A DNA stretch of 64,000 nt from Cyanophora paradoxa. Lineage: Eukaryota; Glaucocystophyceae; Cyanophorales; Cyanophoraceae. The position numbers and the translations under genes were made by a program. The stretch spans positions 62,001 through 126,000 of the forward strand of contig QPMI01000233.1 in assembly GCA_004431415.1 (NCBI GenBank). The letters run 5' to 3'. The first letter of the stretch is position 1; each line of letters starts with the position of its first letter. Under the pieces are notes generated by a model that ran no database searches, was not told where the DNA came from, and was given only the letters and a program-made list of their open reading frames with translations. Below, piece by piece: positions 41,601 through 52,500 of this stretch.

Positions 41601-43782
41601 GGCGCGGCGGCGGTGTACCGCGTGCCGGACTGCCGCGGGCACCCGAACAACCACGCGAAGCTCGAGATCATCGCCGTCATCCGCGCCTACGACGACATCC
41701 TCAGGGCCTCGGGGGCCCCCATCGTGATGGACCCCGAGGAGTTCGGGCGCCCCGCCCCGCCGCCGCCCCCGGAGCGCTTCGCCGCACCCAAGCGCGAGCT
41801 CGCCGACAGCGGCGGCTCCGGCAGCGAGGGCCCCGCCGGCCCCGCCCTCCCCAGCGCCATCGCCCGCTCCCGCTCCAAGGGGGCCGCGGCCGTGGAGGGC
41901 GCCTCGCCGCGCCCGCCGGCGAACCGCACGCCGCGCACCTCCGCCGGCGGCGGCGGGCCCTCCACCTCCTCCACCACCGGCGGCAGCGCGCCCGTCTCGC
42001 CCAGCGACGCCCACTCGGCCTCGGCGGCCGCCTCCGCAGCGGCGGCGGCGGCAGCAGCAGCGGCGGCGGCGGCGGCCGCCTCGTCGGGCGCGTCGACGCC
42101 GGGAGGGTCCGTCAAGGCGAGCCGCTCGATCCGCTCGCTGGGGCGCAACTCGGCGATGGACGAGGAGGAGAAGTACCTCATCGTCAAGGAGAAGGCCATC
42201 GTCATGGTGCGCCGCCTTCCGCCGCCGCCGCCGCCGCCGCTCCCGCCTCGCCTCGTCTCCTGCTGCGCCTGTCTTGAGCGGTGCGGCGCAGGGCCCGAAC
42301 CGGATGGACGCGACGGAGCTGGGCGAGCTGATCCGCGGCAACCGCGTCTACAAGCTGGACCTGAAGCAGCCGGACGCCGCCTCTCGCCGCTCCCGCCTCG
42401 CCGACGTGCGCCCCGCCCCACCTCGCCCCCACCTCGCCCAGCCAAAGCGGATCCGAAAGGTTTCTGACCTCGCGCTCGCTCGCGCCCGCGCCCCGCAGAT
42501 GAACGTGGCGAAGCTGTCGCTGGGCGAGCTGCGGCGCCTCGCGACGGACTTCATGCGGCTCGAGGACGAGCTGGACGCCGAGGTGGCCCGCCTGGAGGCC
42601 GCCGCCGCCTCCTCGGGAGGGTCCCTGGAGACGCCCCGCGGCCCCGCGCCCGAGCAGCCGCAGCCGGGCCCTGCGGAGAGGCTGCAACAGCCGGCGGCGG
42701 CGGGGCCGGCAGCGCCCGCACCGGCACTGGCGCCGGCGCCCGCATCGGCCGCGCCCTCGGAGAACGGCGCGCCGGCCGCGGGGCCGCAGGGGGCGGAGGC
42801 GGTGAAGGTAAAGGAGGAGCCGCTGGCGCCAATGGACATCGACGCGAAGCCGGCGCCGGCGCCGTCCGCCGCGCCGGCGGCACCAGCGGCCGCGGCGTCG
42901 TCCGCTGCGGCGCCGGCGGCAGCAGTGAAGGAGGAGGGCGCGGCGCCGGCGCCGGCGCCGGCGGCAGCGGCGGCTGCAGCAGCTCCTGCGGAGGCGCCGG
43001 GAGCGACGGCGAACCTGCGGACAGCGCGCGCCAACTCGACGGCCGAGTCGGAGGCGAGCGACGCGGCGACGGCCGGCGCCTCGCCGCTGCCGACCGTGGG
43101 GCGGGACCCGCAGCTCCCGCCGGCGCCGCCCCGCGACGAGAAGCGGCCGGCGGCGGCGAAGGGCCAGAAGGGCGGCCTGCTGGAGCTGGAGACGGAGGGG
43201 ATCGCCCTCCTCTTCTCGCTCAAGACGGGCATGACGAGCCCGTCCTACTCCGCCACCCCCTCGCCCCACACGGGGCCCGCCGCCGCGCCCCTGCCGCCCG
43301 CCGCGGCGGATGCCTGGGGCGGCCTGCCGCCCTCCCGCTTCGCTCCCGGGAGCTCCCCGCTGGCGCGCTCGGCGTCGGGCTCCGGGGCGCGGCAGGGGGC
43401 GCCCGAGGTGTACGCGATGGAGTCGGGCGAGCGGGCGGCGTACCGGCGGGCGCTGGTGCAGGCGGTCATGGACGAGCCGCGCAACGAGCTGCCCATCGAG
43501 CGGCTCAAGAAGATGCGCACCGACCTGCTGCGCGACCATGCGGCCTCCCTCGGGATCTCCATCCCCGCACCGCCCGGCCCGCCCTCCGCCTCCGCCACGC
43601 CCTCCCCGGCCTTCAGCCCCTGCCCGTCGCCCCCGCCCCCGCAGCCCCTGCCGGGCTCCGCCGTCCCCGTCCGAGCCGGGGGTCACGAGCGGGCGCGGGA
43701 CGGGCCGCGGGACCTGCTCCTGCCCCTGCCGCCCTCCCACATCCTCCCGCAGGCCTCCCAGTCCCCCCTCCTCGGGCTCTGA
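35665..43782 (+). CDS. JmjC-domain protein, probable histone demethylase with long chromatin-type C-terminus
   Basis: Short introns of about 50-60 bp separate the exons. Before the JmjC core are FREK joined to CLRTNEPAVLRN and DIWTPQYF. The core gives GDLFAWVGSNAAVHELMYIGG, FTGLHLDACN (His and Asp iron ligands), NYAPYAEGGKFFMIWP (Lys for 2-oxoglutarate) and VIPGGCAHQVLNL (second iron His). The chemistry would be Fe(II)/2-oxoglutarate-dependent demethylation of protein lysine or hydroxylation. Downstream is a Cys-rich motif LLCNVCETEIFNCHVHC with DMCLQCYRCQE, a possible zinc finger, then helical segments, basic nuclear-type patches (GRKRKH, SPAKRPK), conserved-looking blocks (MTVAALRKKLGAHPEW, LSLGELRRLATDFMRL, AYRRALVQAVMDEP) and low-complexity Pro/Ala stretches, ending SQSPLLGL. 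The start is the first plausible Met after an AG; an upstream in-frame extension to 35470 is possible. A split into two genes between 38900 and 39650 cannot be excluded. Confidence 0.83.
40796..40848 (+). repeat. CACAGC/CACGGC hexanucleotide repeat within coding sequence
   Basis: About eight tandem copies encode alternating Ala-Thr in the frame that joins the flanking exons, or His-Ser in another frame. Confidence 0.85.
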
Positions 43783-44400
43783 CCCGCCCCCCGGCCCCAC
43801 CCTCCCCTTTCATTATTTTCCCGAACCGGCCGCGCGCGCGAGAGCGGTTCTTCTGGCGGCGTAGGCGCGGCCCTCGGCCAGTCCGCAGCCCTCGCGCGCC
43901 CTGTTTCCGTCCGGCGCGGCGGGCCCCCCCCCCCCGCTGGACTTCAAGTTAGATGTACTCTGCATCGTAGGTCTGTATGTAGCGGGTTCGCAAGTGGGTC
44001 ATCGCGGGTGAATATACGGCTCTTTTAACTAGCAGACCGCGCCCGGCCCTGTGCAAGTGCGGCAAGTGCGGCCGGGCGCCGGCGCGCGAGGCAGCCTGGC
44101 AGGCGGGGTGGTGAGGCGGGTGGCGGCGCACCAGGCGCCGGCGGGCGGGCAGGCGAGCCCGGCGGCCTAGCTATAGGCCTCGCCGACGAATTCGAAGCTG
44201 ATCATCGGATCATGATTTATGAGATGAGACGTCGACCCTGCAGCTGATCATGAGGAACTCGGAAGATCCATATTAGCTTCGGAGTCAAAAGAAGTTCGAT
44301 TCTGTTCGAACGTACCCGGGAAATTTTAAAGCTTCACGCGATTCAACCCTCCTCCATTCCAAGTTCCAACTTTGAACCCGCGCGGTCCCGCGAGAACTTT

Positions 44401-44558
44401 GAAAACACCGTGCTAAGAGGCTGCCATTGCAGAATTTGTAGCCTGCCAATTTGTGCCAAATTGCCATGCCTGCCATTCGAATTCAAAATCAAATTCGAAT
44501 TCTCGAGTACCGGTACCATTTTCTTCCGGTACCGGAAGCCTCTTAGCACTGTGTTTTC
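44401..44558. mobile_element. MITE-like inverted repeat element
   Basis: The 22 bp arms at 44401-44422 (GAAAACACCGTGCTAAGAGG...) and 44537-44558 are inverted copies with one mismatch. The interior has further inverted words (GAATTCGAATTC-like, CCGGTACCGG). There is no coding capacity. The outer edges and target duplication are not clear. Confidence 0.65.
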
Positions 44559-45017
44559 GCGGGGTATCGAATCGTTGCGGGTAGGAATCGAACCGGCAAC
44601 CCTACCCTCGGGACTCGGGAGTCGGGACTCGGGACTCGGGAGTCGGGGCCGGGCCGGGCCCGGCCCCGGCGGGCCCGGGCGGGGGCCCGGCCGGCGCCGC
44701 CGCGCGGCCCCGGCGGGCCCGGGCGGCCGCGGCGGCCCGGCCCGGCGGCGGGGGCGGCCGGCGGGGCCCGGGGGCCGGCGGGGCCGGCCGCCGCCGCCCG
44801 CCGGGGCCCGGGCGGCCGGGCCTCGGCAATGTCGGCATGCGGTGCCATGCGCAGGCTCGGCACTGAGTCGGCACTGACTCGGCAGCCTCGGCGCCGAGTC
44901 CGCCGACTCGCCGCCGAGTCGACGACGACTCGACGTCCCTGCTTTCAAGTTTCTTATGTGAAGTTATAATTACCGGTATGTCTGGGGGTCTGGGCCGTCT
45001 GGCCCCCGTCTGGGGGC

Positions 45018-45150
45018 TGGCAGTGCCTGGCACTGCGGCACTGCCGCAGTGCGCAGTGCGCACTGCCGCAGTGCAGCACTGCAGCAGCCGCTGAGCAGCC
45101 GCCGCTGAGGCTGCTGAGCCTGCACTGCCCTGCATGCGCAGTGCAGCCCG
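45018..45150. repeat. GCACTG/CAGTGC self-complementary array
   Basis: Multiple CAGTGC and GCACTG words alternate, so the block can fold on itself in many registers. It merges into a GCTGAG/CAGCAG-rich stretch. Confidence 0.75.
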
Positions 45151-45382
45151 GCCTTTCGCCGAGTCGCAATAGTACTGCCGGTACTAGGCTTAGTAGGCTA
45201 GTGCATGCCATGATGCATATCAGCAGCATATGATGCGCATGCGCACGCGCAACTTGGCAATTGCCAAGTTGCAAGTTGCGCCGCTGCTGCCGGGCCGCAT
45301 TTTGCGCGGAAATTGCGCCCCAGCTGCAGGCTGCAGCCTCCAGGGTCCAGGCCTGGCGCCTGACAGCAGCTCCAGCCGTATC

Positions 45383-47747
45383 ATGGCATCGGTACCGGTG
45401 TCGGTATCGACGATCAGGATGAGAAGCACGTATATCAACAGCGGTCTCCGCCTGCGCATGCAGCTGGCAGCAGCTGCAGCCGCCACGCTGCTTGGCGTCT
45501 TGGTTCTGGCTGTCGTGAATCCGGCGGCCGCGGAGTCATGCGGCGAGACGACGTTTACTCCGACCCAGACATTCCAAGTCGTCTCCGCTGCAGATAATAC
45601 GAAATGCTGGGAGGGCGAGAAGCAGAAATACGGCAGCTGGGCGTTTGTAAAGCTCGCCACGTGCAACGCAAGTGCGTGCCCCGCAACGGCGATTTGTATT
45701 TACATGTATGCATTGCAATGATATCGATCATGACTTCGGCCGCGGCATACGAATTCGAAGGTGTTCCCGCCCAGTTTTTCAACAGTTCCCTCGGCAATGT
45801 TTCAAACGGCATTCAAATGTACACTCTGTACTTTCCATCCGCTGGCGTCCCGTCGCAATATTCCGGCAAGCCCATTTTCTACTCCACTTTCACGGATTCG
45901 AACACCCAAGCTGTTACCGCGGTGGTGCGCACGCTTAAGCTTGCGAAATTGATCACACGACGTCAACTGGAATTTAACGTCGCCATTGACGCGTACGGTA
46001 TACGTATGTATACAGCTCGCGTTCGGCGGAGCGACCGGCGCCGGTTTTGCAGAGCAGGGCGACCAATTCGCGATCAACGTCACGGCGTCCGACACCGTTC
46101 GCATATCGTATCAGGGAACTGCTGCCTTGACAGCAGTCGCTCCAATCGCACCGCACACCTACAGCGGGGGATTAGCGGTCACATACGGTGCCGGTGGTGC
46201 AGCTGACAAGATTTGGTTGAAGGGCCTGGTTGAAAGTGCGTGCCACGGTGCCACGCGTACGGTAGCTATATATAGCTGGCGCTCTATAATATTATACGAC
46301 GAATGGTCTTGAACTGACGCGTGCGCACGTGCTTGAAACCAGCTGACCGCCAGTTCGAGTTCAAGTTCCTCTACAGCGATGGTACAGCGGCGAAGCTCCC
46401 AGTCGCTTGTCCGGTAGACTCTGAGATGTCGCTCCGCGCAAATTAACACTTTATAATAACACGATCACGTGTGAGTCGGACTCACACTTCCGGCGCTCAG
46501 ACCCCCAGCGCATCGCCGAGCCCAAGCCCTAGCCCATCGGCCACTGCTTCACCTAGCCCATCGGCAAATGCTTCACCGAGTCCTTCGCCCAGCCCTAGCC
46601 CATCGGAAAATGCCTCTCCCAGTCCCTCAACCGGCCCAACGGCAATCGCAAGCCCGTCGCCATCGAACAGCCCGTCCCCAAGCCCCGTGCCTCCACTGGT
46701 GAGAAAACGTAAACGTCTTGGTAATCATCCACTGTCACTGACGTCGACTGGCTAATTAAGCAGCCTGTATCAAACGTAACATTGAATATTGTCGAACTGA
46801 TTATCGAAGGCAAACTGGTGCGAGCACATGCATGCTGTCGCGCAACATATATACTTGACGACGCAATTGCAAATTTGCACAGTATACGTATACGTAGCTG
46901 ATCATGATTGATCGTAGTTTGACCTATCCGGAAGCAACGTCGACGTCAAAAGAACGACCGATCCGGTGCCAACGAACATGCATATGTTCCTGCATTCTCG
47001 CCCTCTCATCCCCCCTGGCCTTATATCAGGATGGAGCAAAGCGGATCACTGTAAGCGGTCTTGTTCTGTCGGCCCCTGCGGAGGTATATATCGTGGCATT
47101 TCTTGTGTTGATCATAATGTTTCCCGGCCCCGAAGCCGTGCAGTGAACGTTTAAATTCGCAAGCAATCAATTATATATATATATATTCCATAACATCCGA
47201 TGATCGCAGACCGGGAGCACGGATTTCGTGATCATCAAGGGCTCCAACCTGCCGGTAATGTCCGATTTTAAATTTTCAATGTCCGGCGATTTCTGCTTAC
47301 GACCATGATCGACATCACTGGCTGTTTTGTTTCCACATGTACATACGACAGGCTAATAAGCCGATCAAGGTGTACGTGGTCGACCCGAGAAACAACAGCA
47401 GAAAGATCGAGGCCCTTGAAGCGTCGGTACCCGACTCAACTACCTTGCGATTCAGTGCGCGCTTGGCAATGTTTTATATATATATTTATAGATATCAATG
47501 TCTGCTCAGCGGCTTGTCAATTCAAATGACAGTCTAGCTGATCTCGCTCCCTCCCAGAGGTCCCTCCACTTCCAAAGAACAACCGGCGCGCTCTCTCGCA
47601 GTTTATCACTGGCTTCTCCGTGCGAACTTTCATAATCTCGAGCTCCATCGCACCTTCGAAGTCTCGAGCCGCGCGCAGTACGATCTGCGAATTGAGTCTG
47701 CGTCGGCCACACCAGAGTTTGCTCCCTTCGTCCTTGCGGAGGTCTGA
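45383..47747 (+). CDS. Secreted or membrane-anchored protein with Ser-Pro linker and IPT/TIG-like domain
   Basis: The first exon has a hydrophobic segment (LAAAAAATLLGVLVLAVV) followed by AAAESCGE, a good signal peptide; the Met at 45458 may be the true start, giving a shorter leader. Exons then give FQVVSAADNTKCWEGEKQKYG, VPAQFFNSSLGNVSNG, FGGATGAGFAEQGDQFAINV, a linker of (SPSP) repeats at about 46500-46690, an exon near 46790-46815 (IVELIIEGK), and GSTDFVIIKGSNLP joined to KPIKVYVVDPRNNSRKIEAL, which resembles an IPT/TIG Ig-like domain. A last exon ends ATPEFAPFVLAEV with TGA at 47745-47747. No catalytic motif is seen. The Ser-Pro linker is like those of algal cell-wall glycoproteins. Several joins, particularly 46240-46500 and 46760-47220, are uncertain. 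Confidence 0.6.
46501..46690 (+). repeat. Ser-Pro coding repeat
   Basis: Degenerate AGCCCTAGCCCA-type codons give about 25 Ser-Pro pairs broken by Ala, Asn or Thr (SPSANASPSP). Such linkers are usually O-glycosylated and extended. Confidence 0.85.
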
Positions 47748-49509
47748 TTATGAAATCGAATTCGAAGTTTCTCAGACATGCATATGAGATCTAATTAAAT
47801 AAATTATTTATAATCCGCGGCCGACCGGCAGGTTTTCCGCTGGGTCCCGAGGCCGGCGGCGGGTTCCGCGAGTGTCCCCTACTGTGCGTGGCGTTGGTTC
47901 TGGCCATGGGTCTCGAAAGTCCCATGATAAGCATCCGTTCGCGACGCTGATCGATGCATTGTGTCTTATTCAACAGGGGCATCATCTGCTACCCCACTGT
48001 CGAGCTTCTCAGTGAGTCTCTCTCGCATTTCCGGCGCTTTCCGCTACATAGGTCTTCTCTTGAAAGCTTCTGCTGATCTCTCTGCACACTGCATGCGCAG
48101 CTCGATCTCCTGCTGGCGTTCCTTGCGGGCGGCATTGCCCTTGCCCTGCGAGCTGGCACCCGCCTGTAGCTCCTCGGGCCCGGTGCCTCCGGATCCGGCT
48201 ACCAGCTGCAAGCTACGGATCCGGGCCCGGGATCTGTAGCTACCAGCTGCAGGCTATATATATACGGCACCGAAAAAAAGCGCTGAAGCTTCGGCTCGAT
48301 TTCGGTACCGACAATAAGAAATCCGCAATATCAAATGATAGAAATCAATTGCAAACTTGCGATCAAACGCCGATCGCGAAAAGAAAGGAAAGATACGCTT
48401 CAAGGATCAAGTACCGTTCAATGATTGCAATTGAACAAGTAAGCGGGGCACAGATCTAGATCTAGATCTAGGTCTAGATCGATATCGAGACCAGAGATTT
48501 CAAAACACAGACGTCAACAAATAAAACCCTTAGCCGACAACAAATCTAAAGAACGCACTTGGATACGCAAGATAATAGAATGACACTGTGACAGAGAACG
48601 TCGACAGGAAGTGATCATGAGAATAGGGAGTCGAATCGAACTGTCTGATAAAGTGAGACGGCCATCAGGCGGGGACCGGCCCGGCGGCGCGGCGATGGAC
48701 GGGTTAGCCCGCGGGGTGGGGGGTGGGGCGGGGCCCTCCTGCTGCTGTACGGCTCCTTAAGCTTCGAACCTCCTCCTCTCCTTCAATTCCCTCTCCGCTC
48801 CTTCAGCTTCGAACCTTAATATAAGTGGGACGACGGATCGGGAGGCCAGATCCTCCTCTTCTGCGAGAGCCACCGCGCCCAACCGATTCGTCACCGCGGC
48901 TGCCCTACAAGCTCATGCTGAAGCCCGGATCCGGAGGGGTAATTATACATATCCGGCCCGCCCCGAGCCCGCCCCGAGACCGCCGCCCCCCCCCCCCCCC
49001 CCCCCCCGCCACCCCTTCCCCCCCCCCCCCGCCTCTGCCGAGTACACCTCGAGTCGACGTCCGGCCGGCGGCCGTGGCCAGCTGGGGGGGGGGGGGGGGA
49101 GGGGGGGGGCCGGGCCGGGGTTGTCAATTGCAAAAAAAAAAAATTTTGCTCCCCTTAGGGGTTCTCGGGCCGGGCCGTACTGGGGCGATTGGGGTTGTCA
49201 ATTGCAAGGATCCCCGGGGGCCCTAGGCCTGAGGAGTACAGCGAATCCACACCTAAAAAATATACAGATATAATTCCGCTGTCATTTCATCAAGCGAAAC
49301 CCTTTTACAGAATGAAAAAGAAAAAGCTGATCTGCTGCCTTAGAGCACTAATGATTCGATTAAAATTCGATCATGATCACATCATTACATGTTTTTCGAC
49401 AAAGAAACCCTACGTCGAGAAAGATTACCTCTAACACTACTAGCGCGTTTCCGATAACGAAATATTAATGACAAAATTGGAATATATATATAGCCGAGCC
49501 GAGCTAGAG
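47748..49509. other. Region between two convergent genes, with homopolymers and a possible exon
   Basis: Minus-strand sequence at about 48050-48200 can encode EELQAGASSQGKGNAARKERQ and then QEIELRMQCAERSAEAF, a helix-like stretch that may be an exon of an unseen gene; the frame stops soon after. The rest shows AGATCTAGATCTAGATCT (48452-48470), AT-rich sequence, a 22 C run (48986-49007), G runs (49084-49109), and a 17 bp direct repeat at 49117-49133 and 49191-49207. No gene is firmly supported. Confidence 0.4.
48986..49109. repeat. Opposed poly-C and poly-G tracts
   Basis: C22 at 48986-49007 and C13 at 49018-49030 are followed by G16 at 49084-49099 and G9 at 49101-49109, so the strands can pair in cis or form quadruplex/i-motif structures. 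Confidence 0.9.
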
Positions 49510-52500
49510 TCAGGGGAGCAACGCGGGCTCGGGGAGCGGGGGCCGAGGGCTCGGGCCCCCCCGCGCCGATTGCGGCGCGGCGCTAGCATCCGCGCCCTCC
49601 ACGGCGGGCGGCTGCAGCGCCGGCCCCGCGGCCGGTCCAGGTGCAGGCCCCGGAACCGCCTCCACGGCCACAGCGATTTCCGCCGGCGGCTCGGGCGGGG
49701 CGCGGGCCCGCTGGATCTGCTCCAGCGTCGCCCGGATCTCCCTATCGACATCGGTCCGTTAGACATCTCCAAGCGCACAGCCGCGCGGTTCGAAGGTTCG
49801 AAGCCTCAATATAAGGGGCCGCCCCGCAGCAGCAGAGGCGCGCCCCGCCCCCCGGCCCCGAACGAAGCCTAAGGGGCCGCCCCCGTTAGGTTTGGCGTGC
49901 GCACACGAAGGAGGGGCGCTTGTGGGGCTTCTTCTCGAGGCACGAGGCGACGACTCCCCTCAGCGAGGCCGGCAGCGACGCGATCACGCCTGGATCGAAG
50001 TCAGCAGATCCGGAGCACAGGCGGCGCGGATTTCGCTGCGTTCGCTGCGGGCGTCGGGGTGCGGACTCTTTGGGAAGGGGTGCCCCTTGACCACCTCCTC
50101 GGGCGCCACCAGCTGGCCCCCGTGCGGCCTCGCCCCTGCGATTTGCAACGCGAACCGATCAACGCGCGTTACTCAAGCTATAGGATAGCTTTCTTGATTC
50201 TAAGAGGATGCTGCGCACCGGTGAGCATTTCGGTCAGGACGATGCCGAAGGCCCACACCTGCGAGACGGTCGCTCGAGTGTTAGGAGTGTGGGATTTGGA
50301 GTCATTTTGCGATTTAGAGCTTCTTAAAGAAATTCGACAGTCGCTTCCGCTGAGTGCTCACGTCGGTCTTCGTCGGCACGACGTCCTTCCCGTACGTCTC
50401 TGCAGGAGCGAAAAGTAAGAAGCGTTCGAATTCACTGCTTTCGGGAGGCGCTGTGATTCTGGCCCGCGTCCGCACCAGGTGGCATGTACAATCTGCGGTG
50501 GGAAAGTGGGGCGGATTTACATCAGCACGCTTGAAATATCGCGCAAGCAATCAAATTCACAGCGCACAGGGTTCCGCGGAGAGATTTGGCTGTGTCGACG
50601 TGCCGCGAAATACCTGCACAAAGAGACGCGCGTGGTCAGCGTATATCCCGGGGGTCCGTACGTCGCAGTCCAAGCAATGCTGGAGATATCGATGGGAGGG
50701 CGCTTGGGTTTGAACAGATGCCACCCGCACCGAAGTCGCAGACGCGCAGCGTGTAGCCGCTGAGGGAGCTCTGCGAGATTGAAGGTAAGGAAAATCGCAA
50801 ACATATTTATTCAGTTCGAAGGACGCACGTCGCTCTTGCGGTTGAGGAGGATGTTTTGGGGTTTCTGAGGCCGGACGCGGCGTGAGCTTCGCGCGCCGAG
50901 GGCCGCAGCGCACAGATTCTTAAAATTAAAAAAGCACACCAGGTCGCGGTGGGCGACGGGCTGCGGCAGCTCGTGGTGGAGGTACGCCAGGCCTAAAACG
51001 AATCCGCGTGAATCCGCGGTCCCACATTGGGCCCTCGCGATCGGGCGGGCGCACCGGAGGCGATCTGGAGGGCGAAGTCTAGGGCGAGGGACTCGGGGAG
51101 GACGGGGTGGCTCGCCAGCAGCGCCGAGAGCGACATGTCCGCCAGCGGCAGCACTGCGGCCGGCCGCGGGCCGGGCCGTCAGCGATCGGCACCGGCACCG
51201 GGCCCGCCTGCTCTAGTTGCAATGCTAGCCGCCTGCTAGGCGCCGGCTGCTCTAGAGAGCGCGGGCCGCGATGGCTAGCTGTAACCGCTCACCGATGTAG
51301 AGCTTGAAGCGGTCGCGGAAGATGATCTCGACGGGCAGCACGTTCGGGTGGCGGCATGCCTGTTCGAGATCGTGAGCAACGCAGTCGTGTGCGAACTCGT
51401 ATAGAAACGCGTGAAAAGATTGCGCCATCTATACACTAACTAGAGATTGCGTGAAAGAAAGATGGAAACGCGTAAAGAAACGTTAAGGAAAGATTCACTG
51501 ACCATTTGGATGGAGGCGCCGTGGATCTCGCGCGCGGCGACGGCGGCGTCGCCGAGGGCGACCTCTTTCACCGCCCGCCGGACGACCAGCGCCCCCGCCT
51601 CGCGCTCCGCCGCCGGCACCCACGCCGCCTTCCCCGCCGGGATCGCCACCGCGTACACTGCGCGCGATCGCCGCGCCCGTGAGCGCAAGCGAGAGCGGCT
51701 ATCAACGTTACGATGCGCTAAAAGACTCTTTCGGCCATTGAATTCGCGTCGATCTCTGTAAATTTAAGCATGAACAGCGCACCGCGTCCAAAGGCGCCCT
51801 CGCCGAGGAGCCCGAGCGGCTCGCGGACCGCCGCCAGGAGCGCCTCGGGCGGGGCCGGGATGTGCCGCACCGCCCGCGCGGCGCCCGGCGAGAGGCCGTC
51901 GCCGTTGCCGGTCTTGCCGGGGGCTTTTGCGCCCGACTGGCCCTCGCCGGCGCCGGCCAGCAGGTCGACGTCGACTTGCGTCAACGGCGGGTACTCCATG
52001 TCGATCTGCGCCGGCACCAGTGAGAACGCCGCCATCATATCGCACGAATACGATCCAATGGCCAGTGAGGAAGGCGAATTCTGCTACGAGCACGAAAGCA
52101 AAGTGAGCGCACCCAGACGGTCGTGGCGCCGTGCGAGCCCGTGCCGCCCGACGCAGAAGTCGACTGCAAAAGGGATCCTCCGGTAAACCCGCTGTTCGAT
52201 CCCGAACCCGAATCCGAGGAGCCGACTCCGAGGCCCGCCTGCCCGAGCGACACGGGCTCTGAGGCGCCGCGCGCCCGCCTCTTCCGCCGCACGTACACGA
52301 ACAGCAGCACCGCGGCGAGCAGAGCCGCCACGCCTGCGGCCGCCCCGCCCGCCGCGACGCCCGCGGCCGACGCCGACCCGGACCCGGAGCTCGAGGCGCC
52401 GCCGCCCGCCGCCGCGCCTCCGGTTTCGCTCGGCGGCGGCGTTGGCGCGGCCCGCGAGGGCGGGGCGGGCTCGTTGGAGGAGGAGACGGGAACGATGGCG

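Larger units (their letters stand above)
43783..45382. other. Intergenic region with foldback element and self-complementary blocks
   Basis: No gene is supported. In order it holds a run of 13 Cs (43927-43939), AT/palindrome-rich sequence, a MITE-like inverted repeat (44401-44558), a GACTCGG/GAGTCGG repeat at 44610-44645, a nearly pure G/C block at 44645-44820, GAGTCG/CGACTC repeats at 44860-44935 and CAGTGC/GCACTG repeats at 45018-45150. Confidence 0.6.

Noticed and set aside
40911-42341. 476-codon open frame on the minus strand
   Set aside because: It is antisense to JmjC-gene exons, extremely Arg-rich with no domain, and explained by high GC suppressing stops.
48050-48200. Exon of an extra minus-strand gene (QEIELRMQCAERSAEAF)
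   Set aside because: The stretch looks helix-like, but the frame stops soon after and no partner exons could be joined, so it is mentioned only within the spacer entry.
49189-49434. 81-codon plus-strand frame with MKKKKLICCLR
   Set aside because: It lies in AT-rich spacer, likely an untranslated or non-coding region; no domain.
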